A stretch of DNA of 64,000 nt from Wagnerdoeblera intermedia (lineage in GTDB: Bacteria > Pseudomonadota > Alphaproteobacteria > Rhodobacterales > Rhodobacteraceae), in the NCBI RefSeq assembly GCF_042647465.1, contig NZ_JBHRVN010000004.1. One strand, given 5' to 3'. Below, piece by piece: positions 32,946 to 40,317 of the stretch. The notes under the pieces were generated by a model. The model was not told the origin of the DNA, did no database searches, and saw only the letters and a list, made by a program, of their open reading frames with translations. Position 1 is the first letter of the stretch; each line of letters begins with the position of its first letter. A program made the translations under genes and the position numbers.

Positions 32946-33443
32946 TTACCTCCGGCTCAGCTTGGCCGCCTTCGCCAGCAGCATTTTGCGCTTCAGGGGG
33001 CTCAGCCGGTCGAAATACAGCCTGCCCTGCAGATGGTCGATCTGATGCTGCACCGAGGTCGCCCAGAGATGCACGAAGTCGCGCTCCTCCGTCTCACCCT
33101 TTTCATTCAGAAAGCGCACCGTCACCGCGCGGGGACGTGAGATGACGGCAGAGACACCCGGCAGATTGGGGCTGGCCTCATCATGCTCGCGCATCTGGCC
33201 AGAGGCATGCAGAATCTCAGGGTTCGCCATCAGAACGGCCTTGCCGCGCTCGTCTGAGCAATCCACCACCGCGAGTTGCAACATGACACCAATCTGCGGC
33301 CCGGCCAGGCCCACCCCGGGCATGGCGTCCATGGTCTCCACCATATCCGCCCAGATGGCGCGGATCTCATCGGTGATCTCCGCCACCGGCGGCACGACGG
33401 TTTTCAGGCGTTTGTCGGGATAGGACAGAAAGGGGCGGAGCAT
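32946..33443 (-). CDS. peptide deformylase homologue without metal and catalytic residues
   Basis: 165 residues, full-length deformylase fold. Motif 1 is kept (GVGLAGPQIG, 43-52). Motif 2, normally EGCLS with the metal-binding Cys, reads ASPNLPGV (about 90-97), and motif 3 HExxH reads HQIDH (133-137) with the catalytic Glu changed to Gln. It should not deformylate. It lies between fmt and an intact paralogue and is spaced like a translated operon member, so it is a retained pseudoenzyme, not a decaying gene. Confidence 0.85.
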   Translation of the reverse strand: MLRPFLSYPDKRLKTVVPPVAEITDEIRAIWADMVETMDAMPGVGLAGPQIGVMLQLAVVDCSDERGKAVLMANPEILHASGQMREHDEASPNLPGVSAVISRPRAVTVRFLNEKGETEERDFVHLWATSVQHQIDHLQGRLYFDRLSPLKRKMLLAKAAKLSRR

Positions 33444-33453
33444 GGGCTCTCCT

Positions 33454-33957
33454 TCACAAAGTCATGGCCTGAAGCCGGGGGCTGGCTTCAAAGCGCGCAG
33501 GCTCAGACATCAGATCGATGCAAAGCCGTCCGTTCAGATGGTCAAATTCATGCTGCGCGCAAACGGCTTCCATACCGCTCATGCGCTTATGCCGGCGCGT
33601 CCCGCTCAGATCCGTCCAGCTTAAGTCAATCTCCGCAGGCCGCACCACCTCGCCCGGCACATCCGGGATCGAGAGGCAGCCCTCAGTAAAGCTGGCCGTT
33701 TCCTCTGAAAATCCGGTAATTTCCGGATTGATGCAGACAAAAGGCTCCGGCGTGCCGTCTTTCCAGGTCAAATCCATCACAAAGATCCGCAAAAGCGCAC
33801 CCACCTGCGGCCCGGCCAGCCCCCGACCCGGGGCGGCATACATGGTCTCAAGCATATCAGCCGCCAGGCTGCGGATCTCAGCCGTCACCTCTGCCACCGG
33901 TAAAGCGATGCGGCGCAGACGCGGATCGGGAAACTTAAGGATGTTGAGAATGGTCAT
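33454..33957 (-). CDS. def: peptide deformylase (second paralogue)
   Basis: 167 residues with all three motifs: GRGLAGPQVG, EGCLSIP (92-98) and HEFDH (136-140). Removes the formyl group from nascent N-termini; Fe or Zn in the site. Start ATG at 33957 preferred over an upstream in-frame ATG at 33972. Ten bases upstream of the inactive homologue. Confidence 0.92.
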   Translation of the reverse strand: MTILNILKFPDPRLRRIALPVAEVTAEIRSLAADMLETMYAAPGRGLAGPQVGALLRIFVMDLTWKDGTPEPFVCINPEITGFSEETASFTEGCLSIPDVPGEVVRPAEIDLSWTDLSGTRRHKRMSGMEAVCAQHEFDHLNGRLCIDLMSEPARFEASPRLQAMTL

Positions 33958-34023
33958 GCCACCGCATAACACCGATCCCCACCCTGCGTCGAGAGCAGGC
34001 CACAGTCCCGGCCCGCTCTTTGG

Positions 34024-34063
34024 TTTTTTTCAAAATACTCCGGGGTCCGGGGCAGCGCCCCGG
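34024..34063 (+). repeat. dispersed AAAATACTC / GC-hairpin repeat, copy B
   Basis: CAAAATACTCCGGGGTCC then stem CCGGGGC/GCCCCGG (34047-34053 with 34057-34063). Shares AAAATACTC-GGGGTCCGGGG with copy A. Lies between two def genes. Confidence 0.65.
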
Positions 34064-34099
34064 CGTCTTCCGCCAGAGAGCGGTCTGCCGAAAAGAGCT

Positions 34100-34618
34100 T
34101 CAGCCCCGCGCGATCTCGCGCTTCAGCTTCTCCATCCGGCGGGTGATCATCTGACGCTTCATCGGTCCGAGATAATCGATGAAAAGCTTCCCGTTCAGGT
34201 GGTCGATCTCATGCTGCACGCAGGTCGCCCAAAGACCTTCAAAGGTCTCTTCCTGAGCCGCTCCGGTCACATCCTGCCAGCGCACGGTCACTACCGCCGG
34301 GCGGGTGACTTCGGCATATTGCTCAGGGATCGAGAGACAGCCTTCCTCATAGGTGCTGGTTTCCTCTGAGCTTGCGATGACTTCCGGGTTCACCAGGATC
34401 ATCGGGCGGCGCGGCTCGGGATCTTTGGTGCAGTCCATGGTGATGATCCGGCTCATCACGCCGATCTGCGGACCGGCCAGGCCGACGCCGGGGGCGTCAT
34501 ACATGGTCTCAAGCATGTCCTGGCCAAGCTGCGCCAGAGCCTCGTCAAAGAGGGTAACGGGGGCGCAGGGCTTTTTCAGCCGCGGGTCGGGGTGGATGAG
34601 GATATTGCGCAGGGTCAT
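34100..34618 (-). CDS. def: peptide deformylase (first paralogue)
   Basis: 172 residues from the ATG at 34618 (MTLRNILIHPDPRL); an in-frame ATG at 34627 is also possible and neither has a strong ribosome site. Motifs GVGLAGPQIG, EGCLSIP and HEIDH are complete. First of three def paralogues; closest to the canonical Def sequence, so likely the housekeeping enzyme. Confidence 0.93.
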   Translation of the reverse strand: MTLRNILIHPDPRLKKPCAPVTLFDEALAQLGQDMLETMYDAPGVGLAGPQIGVMSRIITMDCTKDPEPRRPMILVNPEVIASSEETSTYEEGCLSIPEQYAEVTRPAVVTVRWQDVTGAAQEETFEGLWATCVQHEIDHLNGKLFIDYLGPMKRQMITRRMEKLKREIARG

Positions 34619-34832
34619 GGCGCTCATCTAGGCGATCATGGACTGTCCTGCAAGGTGAGCGCGAATTTGACGCCCCCGTATGCTGCTGCCACTTGCTGTG
34701 AGAAGAACTGCCCGCTAACCTGCGCATCAAGGGGGCAGATGTTCCGGATGATTTTTATGATCCGGTAATTTTTCCCGAAATAAAATATATTATGCGGATA
34801 AAATTCCGTCCTGCACGATCGGGTGAGACAGC

Positions 34833-36005
34833 ATGAGCTTTGATGAAATCATTGACCGCCGCGGCACGCATTCCGTCAAATGGGACATGATGGAGAAAAT
34901 CTATCAGGTTCCGGCAGACAGCGGTATCGCCATGTGGGTGGCGGATATGGACTTCCGCCCGCCGGCCTGCGTGCAAAACGCGCTTGAGGCAATGACCCGC
35001 CACGGTGTCTACGGCTATTACGGTGATGACAGCTCTTATCTGGCAGCGATCCGCTGGTGGATGAAAACCCGCCACGACTGGGAGGTTGCACCCGAGGCCA
35101 TTCTGACCGCGCATGGTCTGGTCAACGGCACGGCGCTTTGCGTGCAGGCCTATACCGAAAAAGGCGAGGGTGTCGCGGTCATGGCACCGGTCTACCACGC
35201 TTTCGGTCGTGTCATCAAAGCCGCCGATCGCCGCCTGCTGGAACTGCCTCTGGCGACGGTGAATGGCCGGTATGAAATGGATTTCGACAGCTGGGAAGCC
35301 ATGATGGATCCCGGTGTGAAGATGATGATCCTCTGCTCGCCGCATAACCCCGGCGGACGGGTCTGGACCCCGCAGGAGTTGCGCCAGGTTGCCGATTTCT
35401 GCAGACGCCATGATCTGGTGCTGGTCTCGGATGAGATCCACCATGATCTGGTGTTCGGCGGGGCAAAGCACACGGTCATGGCCAATGCCGCGCCGGAGAT
35501 TTCCGATCGCCTGGTGATGATGACGGCCACCACCAAGACCTTCAATATCGCAGGCTCACATACCGGAAATATCATTGTGCCGGATGCGAACCTGCGGGCG
35601 AAGCTTCAAAGTGTGATGAATGCGCTTGGGATTTCCGGAAACACCTTTGGCTATATGATGGCCGAAGCGGCCTACAGCCCCGAGGGCGCTGCCTGGGTCG
35701 ATGAGCTGGTCGCCTATATCGACGGCAACCGGAAGCTCTTTGATGAGGGGATCAATGCCATTCCGGGGCTGAACTCCATGCCGCTGGAGGCGACCTATCT
35801 GGCCTGGGTGGATTTCTCGGGCACCGGCATGGCGCCCGCTGAATTCAAAGCCCGGGTGGAGAAAGAGGCCGGGATCGCGGCGAACCATGGCGACAGCTTT
35901 GGTCGGGGCGGTGAAAATTTCCTGCGCTTCAACCTTGCGACGCCGCGTTCGCGGGTGCTCGAAGCGGTTGAGCGGCTGAAGAAGGCCTTTTCGGATCTGC
36001 AGTGA
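34833..36005 (+). CDS. MalY/PatB family PLP-dependent C-S lyase or aminotransferase
   Basis: 390 residues, fold type I. Motifs: IAMWVADMDFRPP near the start, SPHNPGGRVW, SDEIHHDLVF and the PLP Lys in TATTKTFNIAGSHTGN. These match MalY/PatB cystathionine beta-lyases that split L-cystathionine or cysteine conjugates. Upstream DNA (34755-34805) is AT-rich and likely carries the promoter. Transcribed alone, ending in a strong hairpin. Confidence 0.9.
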   Translation: MSFDEIIDRRGTHSVKWDMMEKIYQVPADSGIAMWVADMDFRPPACVQNALEAMTRHGVYGYYGDDSSYLAAIRWWMKTRHDWEVAPEAILTAHGLVNGTALCVQAYTEKGEGVAVMAPVYHAFGRVIKAADRRLLELPLATVNGRYEMDFDSWEAMMDPGVKMMILCSPHNPGGRVWTPQELRQVADFCRRHDLVLVSDEIHHDLVFGGAKHTVMANAAPEISDRLVMMTATTKTFNIAGSHTGNIIVPDANLRAKLQSVMNALGISGNTFGYMMAEAAYSPEGAAWVDELVAYIDGNRKLFDEGINAIPGLNSMPLEATYLAWVDFSGTGMAPAEFKARVEKEAGIAANHGDSFGRGGENFLRFNLATPRSRVLEAVERLKKAFSDLQ

Positions 36006-36030
36006 GCCTGCGGGGGGCTGGCGGACAGAA

Positions 36031-36086
36031 GTGGGGGCTCTGCCCCCGCTTTGGCAGGCCAAAGCTCCCCCGGAGTATTTTTTAAA
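36031..36086 (-). repeat. dispersed AAAATACTC / GC-hairpin repeat, copy C (inverted)
   Basis: Read leftward: AAAAAATACTCCGGGGGAGC, then CTTTGG/CCAAAG and GGGGGC/GCCCCC stems. Lies between convergent malY-type and ccrM genes. Confidence 0.6.
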
Positions 36087-36096
36087 AGCCAAAGTA

Positions 36097-36127
36097 AAAC
36101 CCGCGCTTTTGGGGCGCGGGTTTTTTT
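36097..36127. terminator. terminator between the MalY-type gene and ccrM
   Basis: Stem CCCGCGC/GCGCGGG (36100-36106 with 36114-36120) flanked by AAA and seven T; serves both convergent genes. Confidence 0.82.
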
Positions 36128-36128
36128 A

Positions 36129-37232
36129 TCAGTTGTTCATTTCGGCGCGGATCTGCTGGCGCAGGCTGTCGATCGGTATGGTTTTTCCGTCACGGCGGAA
36201 GTGCCAATAGGTCCAGCCGTTGCAGCTCGGGGCCTTTTCATAGGCGGCGCCGACCTGATGGATGGAGCCTGCGACGCTGTCACCGGCGAGGGTGCCGTCG
36301 GCGCGGATTTTTGCGGTGGTGCCGCGCGGCGAGACCAGGACTTCACCGGGGCGCAGCAGGCCGCGCTCAACCAGATGGCCGAAGGGGATGCGCGGCTCGG
36401 CGCGCTTGGAGCCTGCGGTCTCAAGGGCTGAGGCATCGAGGGTGCGGACGCGGGCGATGCGTTTCGCAGCGACCTTGCGGTAGGCTTCCTCGCGCTCGAT
36501 GCCGATGAAATTGCGGCCGAGCATTTTGGCGACTGCGCCGGTGGTGCCGGTGCCGAAGAAGGGGTCGAGCACCACATCGCCCGGATTGGTCGAGCCGATC
36601 AGCACGCGGTGGAGCAGCGATTCCGGCTTCTGGGTCGGATGCGCCTTATCGCCATTGGCGTCTTTCAGGCGCTCATGGCCGGTGCAGAGCGGCAGCAGCC
36701 AGTCGGAGCGCATCTGGGTGCCTTCGTTCAGCGCCTTGAGGGCGTCGTAGTTGAAGGTATAGCGCGAGCCTTCCGACTTCGAGGCCCAGATCATCGTCTC
36801 ATGGGCATTGGTGAAGCGCTTGCCGCGGAAGTTCGGCATCGGGTTCGATTTGCGCCAGACCACATCGTTTAGCAGCCAGAAGCCTGCATCCTGCATGGAG
36901 GCGCCGACGCGGAAGATATTGTGGTAGGAGCCGATGACCCAGATGGCGCCATTGGGCTTCAGCAGGCGGCGGGCCTCTGCCAGCCATTCACGGGTGAATT
37001 TGTCATAAGCGGCGAAGCTGGAGAACTGGTCCCAGTGATCGTCGACCGCATCGACCTTCGAGTTGTCGGGGCGATGAAGTTCGCCCTTCAGTTGAAGGTT
37101 ATAGGGGGGGTCTGCGAAGATCAGATCGATGGAGGCGTCAGGAAGTCCGCGCATCACCTCAATGCAATCACCAGACAATATGTCGTTCAGCGGAAGCGCG
37201 GGCGCTTCCGTTGCCTTGGTTTTAATAGCCAT
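36129..37232 (-). CDS. ccrM: cell-cycle-regulated adenine-N6 DNA methyltransferase (GANTC)
   Basis: 367 residues. Beta-class N6 methylase: catalytic DPPY in FADPPYNLQLKG, SAM motif DPFFGTGTTG, YHNIF, and the CcrM-specific C-terminal DNA-recognition domain (about 270-367) ending GWTYWHFRRDGK. Orthologues methylate GANTC after replication and time the cell cycle through CtrA and GcrA. No cognate restriction enzyme, as usual. Downstream of rnhB in the same direction. Confidence 0.95.
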   Translation of the reverse strand: MAIKTKATEAPALPLNDILSGDCIEVMRGLPDASIDLIFADPPYNLQLKGELHRPDNSKVDAVDDHWDQFSSFAAYDKFTREWLAEARRLLKPNGAIWVIGSYHNIFRVGASMQDAGFWLLNDVVWRKSNPMPNFRGKRFTNAHETMIWASKSEGSRYTFNYDALKALNEGTQMRSDWLLPLCTGHERLKDANGDKAHPTQKPESLLHRVLIGSTNPGDVVLDPFFGTGTTGAVAKMLGRNFIGIEREEAYRKVAAKRIARVRTLDASALETAGSKRAEPRIPFGHLVERGLLRPGEVLVSPRGTTAKIRADGTLAGDSVAGSIHQVGAAYEKAPSCNGWTYWHFRRDGKTIPIDSLRQQIRAEMNN

Positions 37233-37319
37233 TACTCTGCCTCAGGTTCGCGCATTTTTGCGCGTTATTGTCCGACCAATTTCGGGCAAAGCAGGGGGGC
37301 GGTCAAATTGTTTTTTGAA

Positions 37320-37958
37320 TCAAGCCTTTGATGATGGGGCTTGGCACAAGATATTGTGGACAGGCCTGAAGGACCGCCTATGCGCGGGAGTCACCCCTAA
37401 GGAAACAAGGGCTGCGAGGTGATCTTTGGTGGGATAGCCGGCGTTCCGCTCCCAGCCGTAGCCGGGATACTGTTGCGAAAGGGACTCCATCAGGGCGTCG
37501 CGGGCGACCTTGGCGACGATGGAGGCGGCGGCGATGGAGAGCACCCGCGCATCGCCTTTGACCACGGCTTCGGCGGTGCAGGTCAGCCCCTTCGGCAGGC
37601 GGTTGCCGTCAATCAGCGCGTGGTCGGGGGCGCGGGGCAAGGCTGCAATCGCACGTTGCATGGCCAGATGTGAGGCCTGGAGGATGTTGATCTCGTCGAT
37701 CTCTTCGACGCTGGCATGGGCGATGGCGACTTCGGCGGTCGCGTGGATTTCCGCCGCGAGCGAAAGGCGGCGGGCGGCGCTGAGGGCTTTGCTGTCGCCA
37801 AGGCCTGCCGGGATGCGCGCGGGGTCAAGGATCACCGCGGCCGCGGTGACAGGTCCGCAGAGGGGGCCGCGGCCCACTTCATCGACACCGCAGATCAGGC
37901 GGGCACCGCGGGCGGCGGCGGCAGTTTCAAAAGAAAAATCGGGGGCAGTTTTTGTCAT
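37320..37958 (-). CDS. rnhB: ribonuclease HII
   Basis: Removes ribonucleotides from DNA duplexes. 212 residues with GVDEVGRGPLCGPV (two metal-binding acids), SKALSAARR, DGNRLPKG and KGDARVLSIAAASIVAKVARD. Start ATG at 37958. The gap to ccrM is 87 bases and contains one GAATC site. Confidence 0.95.
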   Translation of the reverse strand: MTKTAPDFSFETAAAARGARLICGVDEVGRGPLCGPVTAAAVILDPARIPAGLGDSKALSAARRLSLAAEIHATAEVAIAHASVEEIDEINILQASHLAMQRAIAALPRAPDHALIDGNRLPKGLTCTAEAVVKGDARVLSIAAASIVAKVARDALMESLSQQYPGYGWERNAGYPTKDHLAALVSLGVTPAHRRSFRPVHNILCQAPSSKA

Positions 37959-38004
37959 GCCCCCGTGATGCCGCCCCTTGCGCGGGGCGGCAAGAGAAAT
38001 CCGG

Positions 38005-38379
38005 TCAGCGGATCAATGCGCCGCGGGGCGGGCCGGCGTGGCCGGGACGGGGCGCGTGATGGTGGACGGGCGGGCGCTGCGGATGGGCACGGTAGTGCGG
38101 CGGGGGCGGCGGTGCATGCCGGGCATGGCGGGGCGGCGCTGCGCGGTGATGATGGCGCGGCGGGGGCGGCGGCGGCGCGGCATGGCGGCGGCGGTCGTCG
38201 TGACGATCAGCTTTATTGAGGGCGGTGCCGATAATGGCGACGGCGGCCACCCCGGCGAGCAGGCGGGCGAAGTCATCATTGGCGCGCGCGGGGCTGGCGG
38301 TCGTGCCGGTTACGGCCAGGGCCAGAGCGAGTGTGCTGAAAAGGGCAGTCAGGCGTTTTGGAAAGCGCAGTCGGGTCAT
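38005..38379 (-). CDS. exported His/Pro-rich protein
   Basis: 124 residues. Signal peptide (basic MTRLRFPKR, hydrophobic core, TASPARA cleavage), a short conserved segment DDFARLLAGVAAVAIIGTALN, then about 65 residues of His, Pro, Arg and Ala. AAGGAG precedes the ATG at 38379. The His content suggests metal binding or envelope contact; no domain is recognised. A longer frame to 38490 lacks a ribosome site. Confidence 0.72.
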   Translation of the reverse strand: MTRLRFPKRLTALFSTLALALAVTGTTASPARANDDFARLLAGVAAVAIIGTALNKADRHDDRRRHAAPPPPPPRHHHRAAPPRHARHAPPPPPHYRAHPQRPPVHHHAPRPGHAGPPRGALIR

Positions 38380-38611
38380 ATCAGGCTCCTTCAGGGGCCG
38401 CGCTGCCGGGGCAGTTGCGGCGGGTGTGCCTTTCAGATGCCGGAAAGACCCGATGTCAGGCAAAATCAGCGGGCTGTTATGGGATGGCATGCCGCGCAGC
38501 GGGCCTGCGTTATGGGATAACAGGGGGGCAGAGCGGCATGATATTGCATAACTTTGCCACCCGCCTCATGCTCTGAGGGATAAAGCCCCGGCCTTTACCA
38601 AGGAGATCCCC

Positions 38612-38905
38612 ATGCCGCGCCTGAGACTGCCTGCTGCCGCTGTGATGGCGGCCCTGTTGCTGGCGGGCCCGGCGGCGGCGGGATGTTATGCCGATTATAA
38701 AGCCAAGCAGGATGATCCGTTGCGGCTGCATTATGGGGTGATTGAGCTGCCTGCTTCGGCCTGTCGCGGGGGTGCGGCAGAGGCTGAGATTCGCCAGCGT
38801 CTGGCGGGCGCGGGCTGGACATTGCTGCAGGTGATGTCTTTCTTCGATGAGGGCGGACTTGCAGAAAGGAAGGCCAATGCCGGTGGATGGTTCCTCCGCT
38901 TCTGA
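38612..38905 (+). CDS. small exported protein of unknown function
   Basis: 97 residues with a signal peptide (cleavage after about GPAAA) and two Cys (GCYADYK and SACRGG) that could form a disulphide. AAGGAG lies 7 bases before the ATG. Overlaps the next gene by 29 bases, suggesting co-translation with the membrane winged-helix protein. No family recognised. Confidence 0.7.
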   Translation: MPRLRLPAAAVMAALLLAGPAAAGCYADYKAKQDDPLRLHYGVIELPASACRGGAAEAEIRQRLAGAGWTLLQVMSFFDEGGLAERKANAGGWFLRF

Positions 38906-39581
38906 GGCGCTGCGCCAGGGCTCACGGGTGGTTGTGGCAGGTGTCAGTGCCGTCGTGCTGATCCTGCTGACGGCGGCTGTCTTGCTGTTTCTGAACCTGC
39001 CCGATGCCAATGCCTTCAATGCGGGGGTGGAGCGGCTGTTTGTTGAGAATACCGCTCTGACCGGGGAGACCGAGATCCGCCTGCTGGAGATCCTTGCACA
39101 GTCGGGGACCTCTTTTGCCGAAGTGCTGGTCAGCTACCGTGCGGTGATCTTTGTGCTGCTGGTCTTTTCGGCCGCGCTTCTGGGGGTCGCGCTGGTGGCG
39201 CTGCTGACCATTGTCTCGCTGAACCGCCGTCTGCGCGAGTTGCGGCAGGCGGGGCTGCAAGTGTCCTCTCTGGTGATTTCCCGCGCCGAGCGGACGGTGA
39301 CGCTGAACGCCATGGAGTTTCCGCTGACCGAGGCTGCGATTGAGACCTTGGCGGTGCTGGCAGAGGCGCGGATGGATGACGAGATCCTGAGCGGTGCCGA
39401 GATCGAGGCAATGATCACCGGCCGCAATGCTGCCGATTGCGAGGAGGCGGCCGGGGCCACCCGCATCAAGCGGCTGCGTGATGCGCTTGGCAATCAGCTG
39501 GTGAGTGAGCTGCTGGTTAAAACCGTGACGCGGAAGGGCTATATGCTCAGCGCCGACCGCTCGGTCATCCGGATGCAATAA
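38877..39581 (+). CDS. membrane protein with C-terminal winged-helix DNA-binding domain
   Basis: 234 residues from the ATG at 38877 (AAGGAAGG upstream). Two membrane helices, about 17-39 and 88-114, bracket a ~48-residue loop; after them comes an OmpR/PhoB-type winged helix (about 140-228): VTLNAMEFPLTEAA, ATRIKRLRDALGN and TVTRKGYML, the recognition helix and hairpin pattern. Topology predicts both ends in the cytoplasm, so it would act as a membrane-tethered regulator with reversed domain order relative to ToxR. No kinase or receiver is present. Confidence 0.72.
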   Translation: MPVDGSSASEALRQGSRVVVAGVSAVVLILLTAAVLLFLNLPDANAFNAGVERLFVENTALTGETEIRLLEILAQSGTSFAEVLVSYRAVIFVLLVFSAALLGVALVALLTIVSLNRRLRELRQAGLQVSSLVISRAERTVTLNAMEFPLTEAAIETLAVLAEARMDDEILSGAEIEAMITGRNAADCEEAAGATRIKRLRDALGNQLVSELLVKTVTRKGYMLSADRSVIRMQ

Positions 39582-39604
39582 AGCCGCCCCGGGGGGCGGC
39601 TTGT
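39581..39604. terminator. weak hairpin terminator between convergent genes
   Basis: Stem AAGCCGCCCC/GGGGCGGCTT with two-base gap; only a short T run follows. Confidence 0.4.
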
Positions 39605-39626
39605 GAATCAGGCAGGGCGGGCGGGA

Positions 39627-40310
39627 TCAGCCGATTTTGGTCTCAACCGCGCCCAGGCCTTCAATCTCCACCCGCACGGTTTCGCCCCGCGCCACAGCGC
39701 CCACACCAGCCGGGGTGCCGGTGAAGATCAGATCGCCGGGCTGCAGCTCAACCAGGGTTGAGAGGTAAGCGATGACATGGGGCACATCCCAGATCATGTC
39801 CGCCAGATCGCCGTCCTGACGGATCGCGCCGTCAACGGTGCAGCAAATGCGGCCCTTTGACATCGAACCGCAGTCGGCGACCGGCACGATGTCCCCGCAG
39901 ACGGCAGAGCGGTCAAAGCCCTTGCTCATATCCCAGGGGCGGCGCTGCTGTTTGGCCTGGGCCTGCATGTCGCGGCGGGTCAGATCATTGCCGGGGGCGA
40001 AGCCCCAGATCAGACCGGAAGCCGCTTCAACGCTGACATTGCTGCCGCCTTTGCCCAGAGCGACGACCAGTTCCGCCTCATGGTGCAGATCTTCGGTCGC
40101 TGAAGGGTAGGGGATGGCTTCATTGCCGGTCACCAGGCTGTCGGCGGGTTTGGTGAAGAAGAAGGGCGGCTCTTTGGTGTCCGCGCCCATTTCTTTGGCG
40201 TGTTCTTCGTAATTGCGCCCCACGCAGAAGATGCGGCGGACCGGAAAACGGTCGGCGCTGCCTTTGACGGGGACCGAAGCGGGGGCAGGGGGGGCGAATA
40301 CGAAGGTCAT
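39627..40310 (-). CDS. fumarylacetoacetate hydrolase family protein
   Basis: 227 residues: GRNYEEHAKEMG, HHEAELVVALG (two metal-binding Glu), GFAPGNDLTRRDMQ and GDLIFTGTPAGVG. Family members are hydratases, isomerases or acylpyruvate hydrolases acting on 2-oxo acids. The precise substrate is not evident. ATG at 40310 follows GAGGATTTG; it starts 7 bases after the carboxypeptidase stop, so the two share a transcript. Confidence 0.88.
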   Translation of the reverse strand: MTFVFAPPAPASVPVKGSADRFPVRRIFCVGRNYEEHAKEMGADTKEPPFFFTKPADSLVTGNEAIPYPSATEDLHHEAELVVALGKGGSNVSVEAASGLIWGFAPGNDLTRRDMQAQAKQQRRPWDMSKGFDRSAVCGDIVPVADCGSMSKGRICCTVDGAIRQDGDLADMIWDVPHVIAYLSTLVELQPGDLIFTGTPAGVGAVARGETVRVEIEGLGAVETKIG

Positions 40311-40317
40311 CAAATCC

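Noticed and set aside
37317..37321. GAATC (GANTC) between rnhB and ccrM as a CcrM feedback site
   Set aside because: A single five-base site is expected by chance, and it lies at the rnhB stop about 85 nt from the start codon with no promoter boxes nearby.
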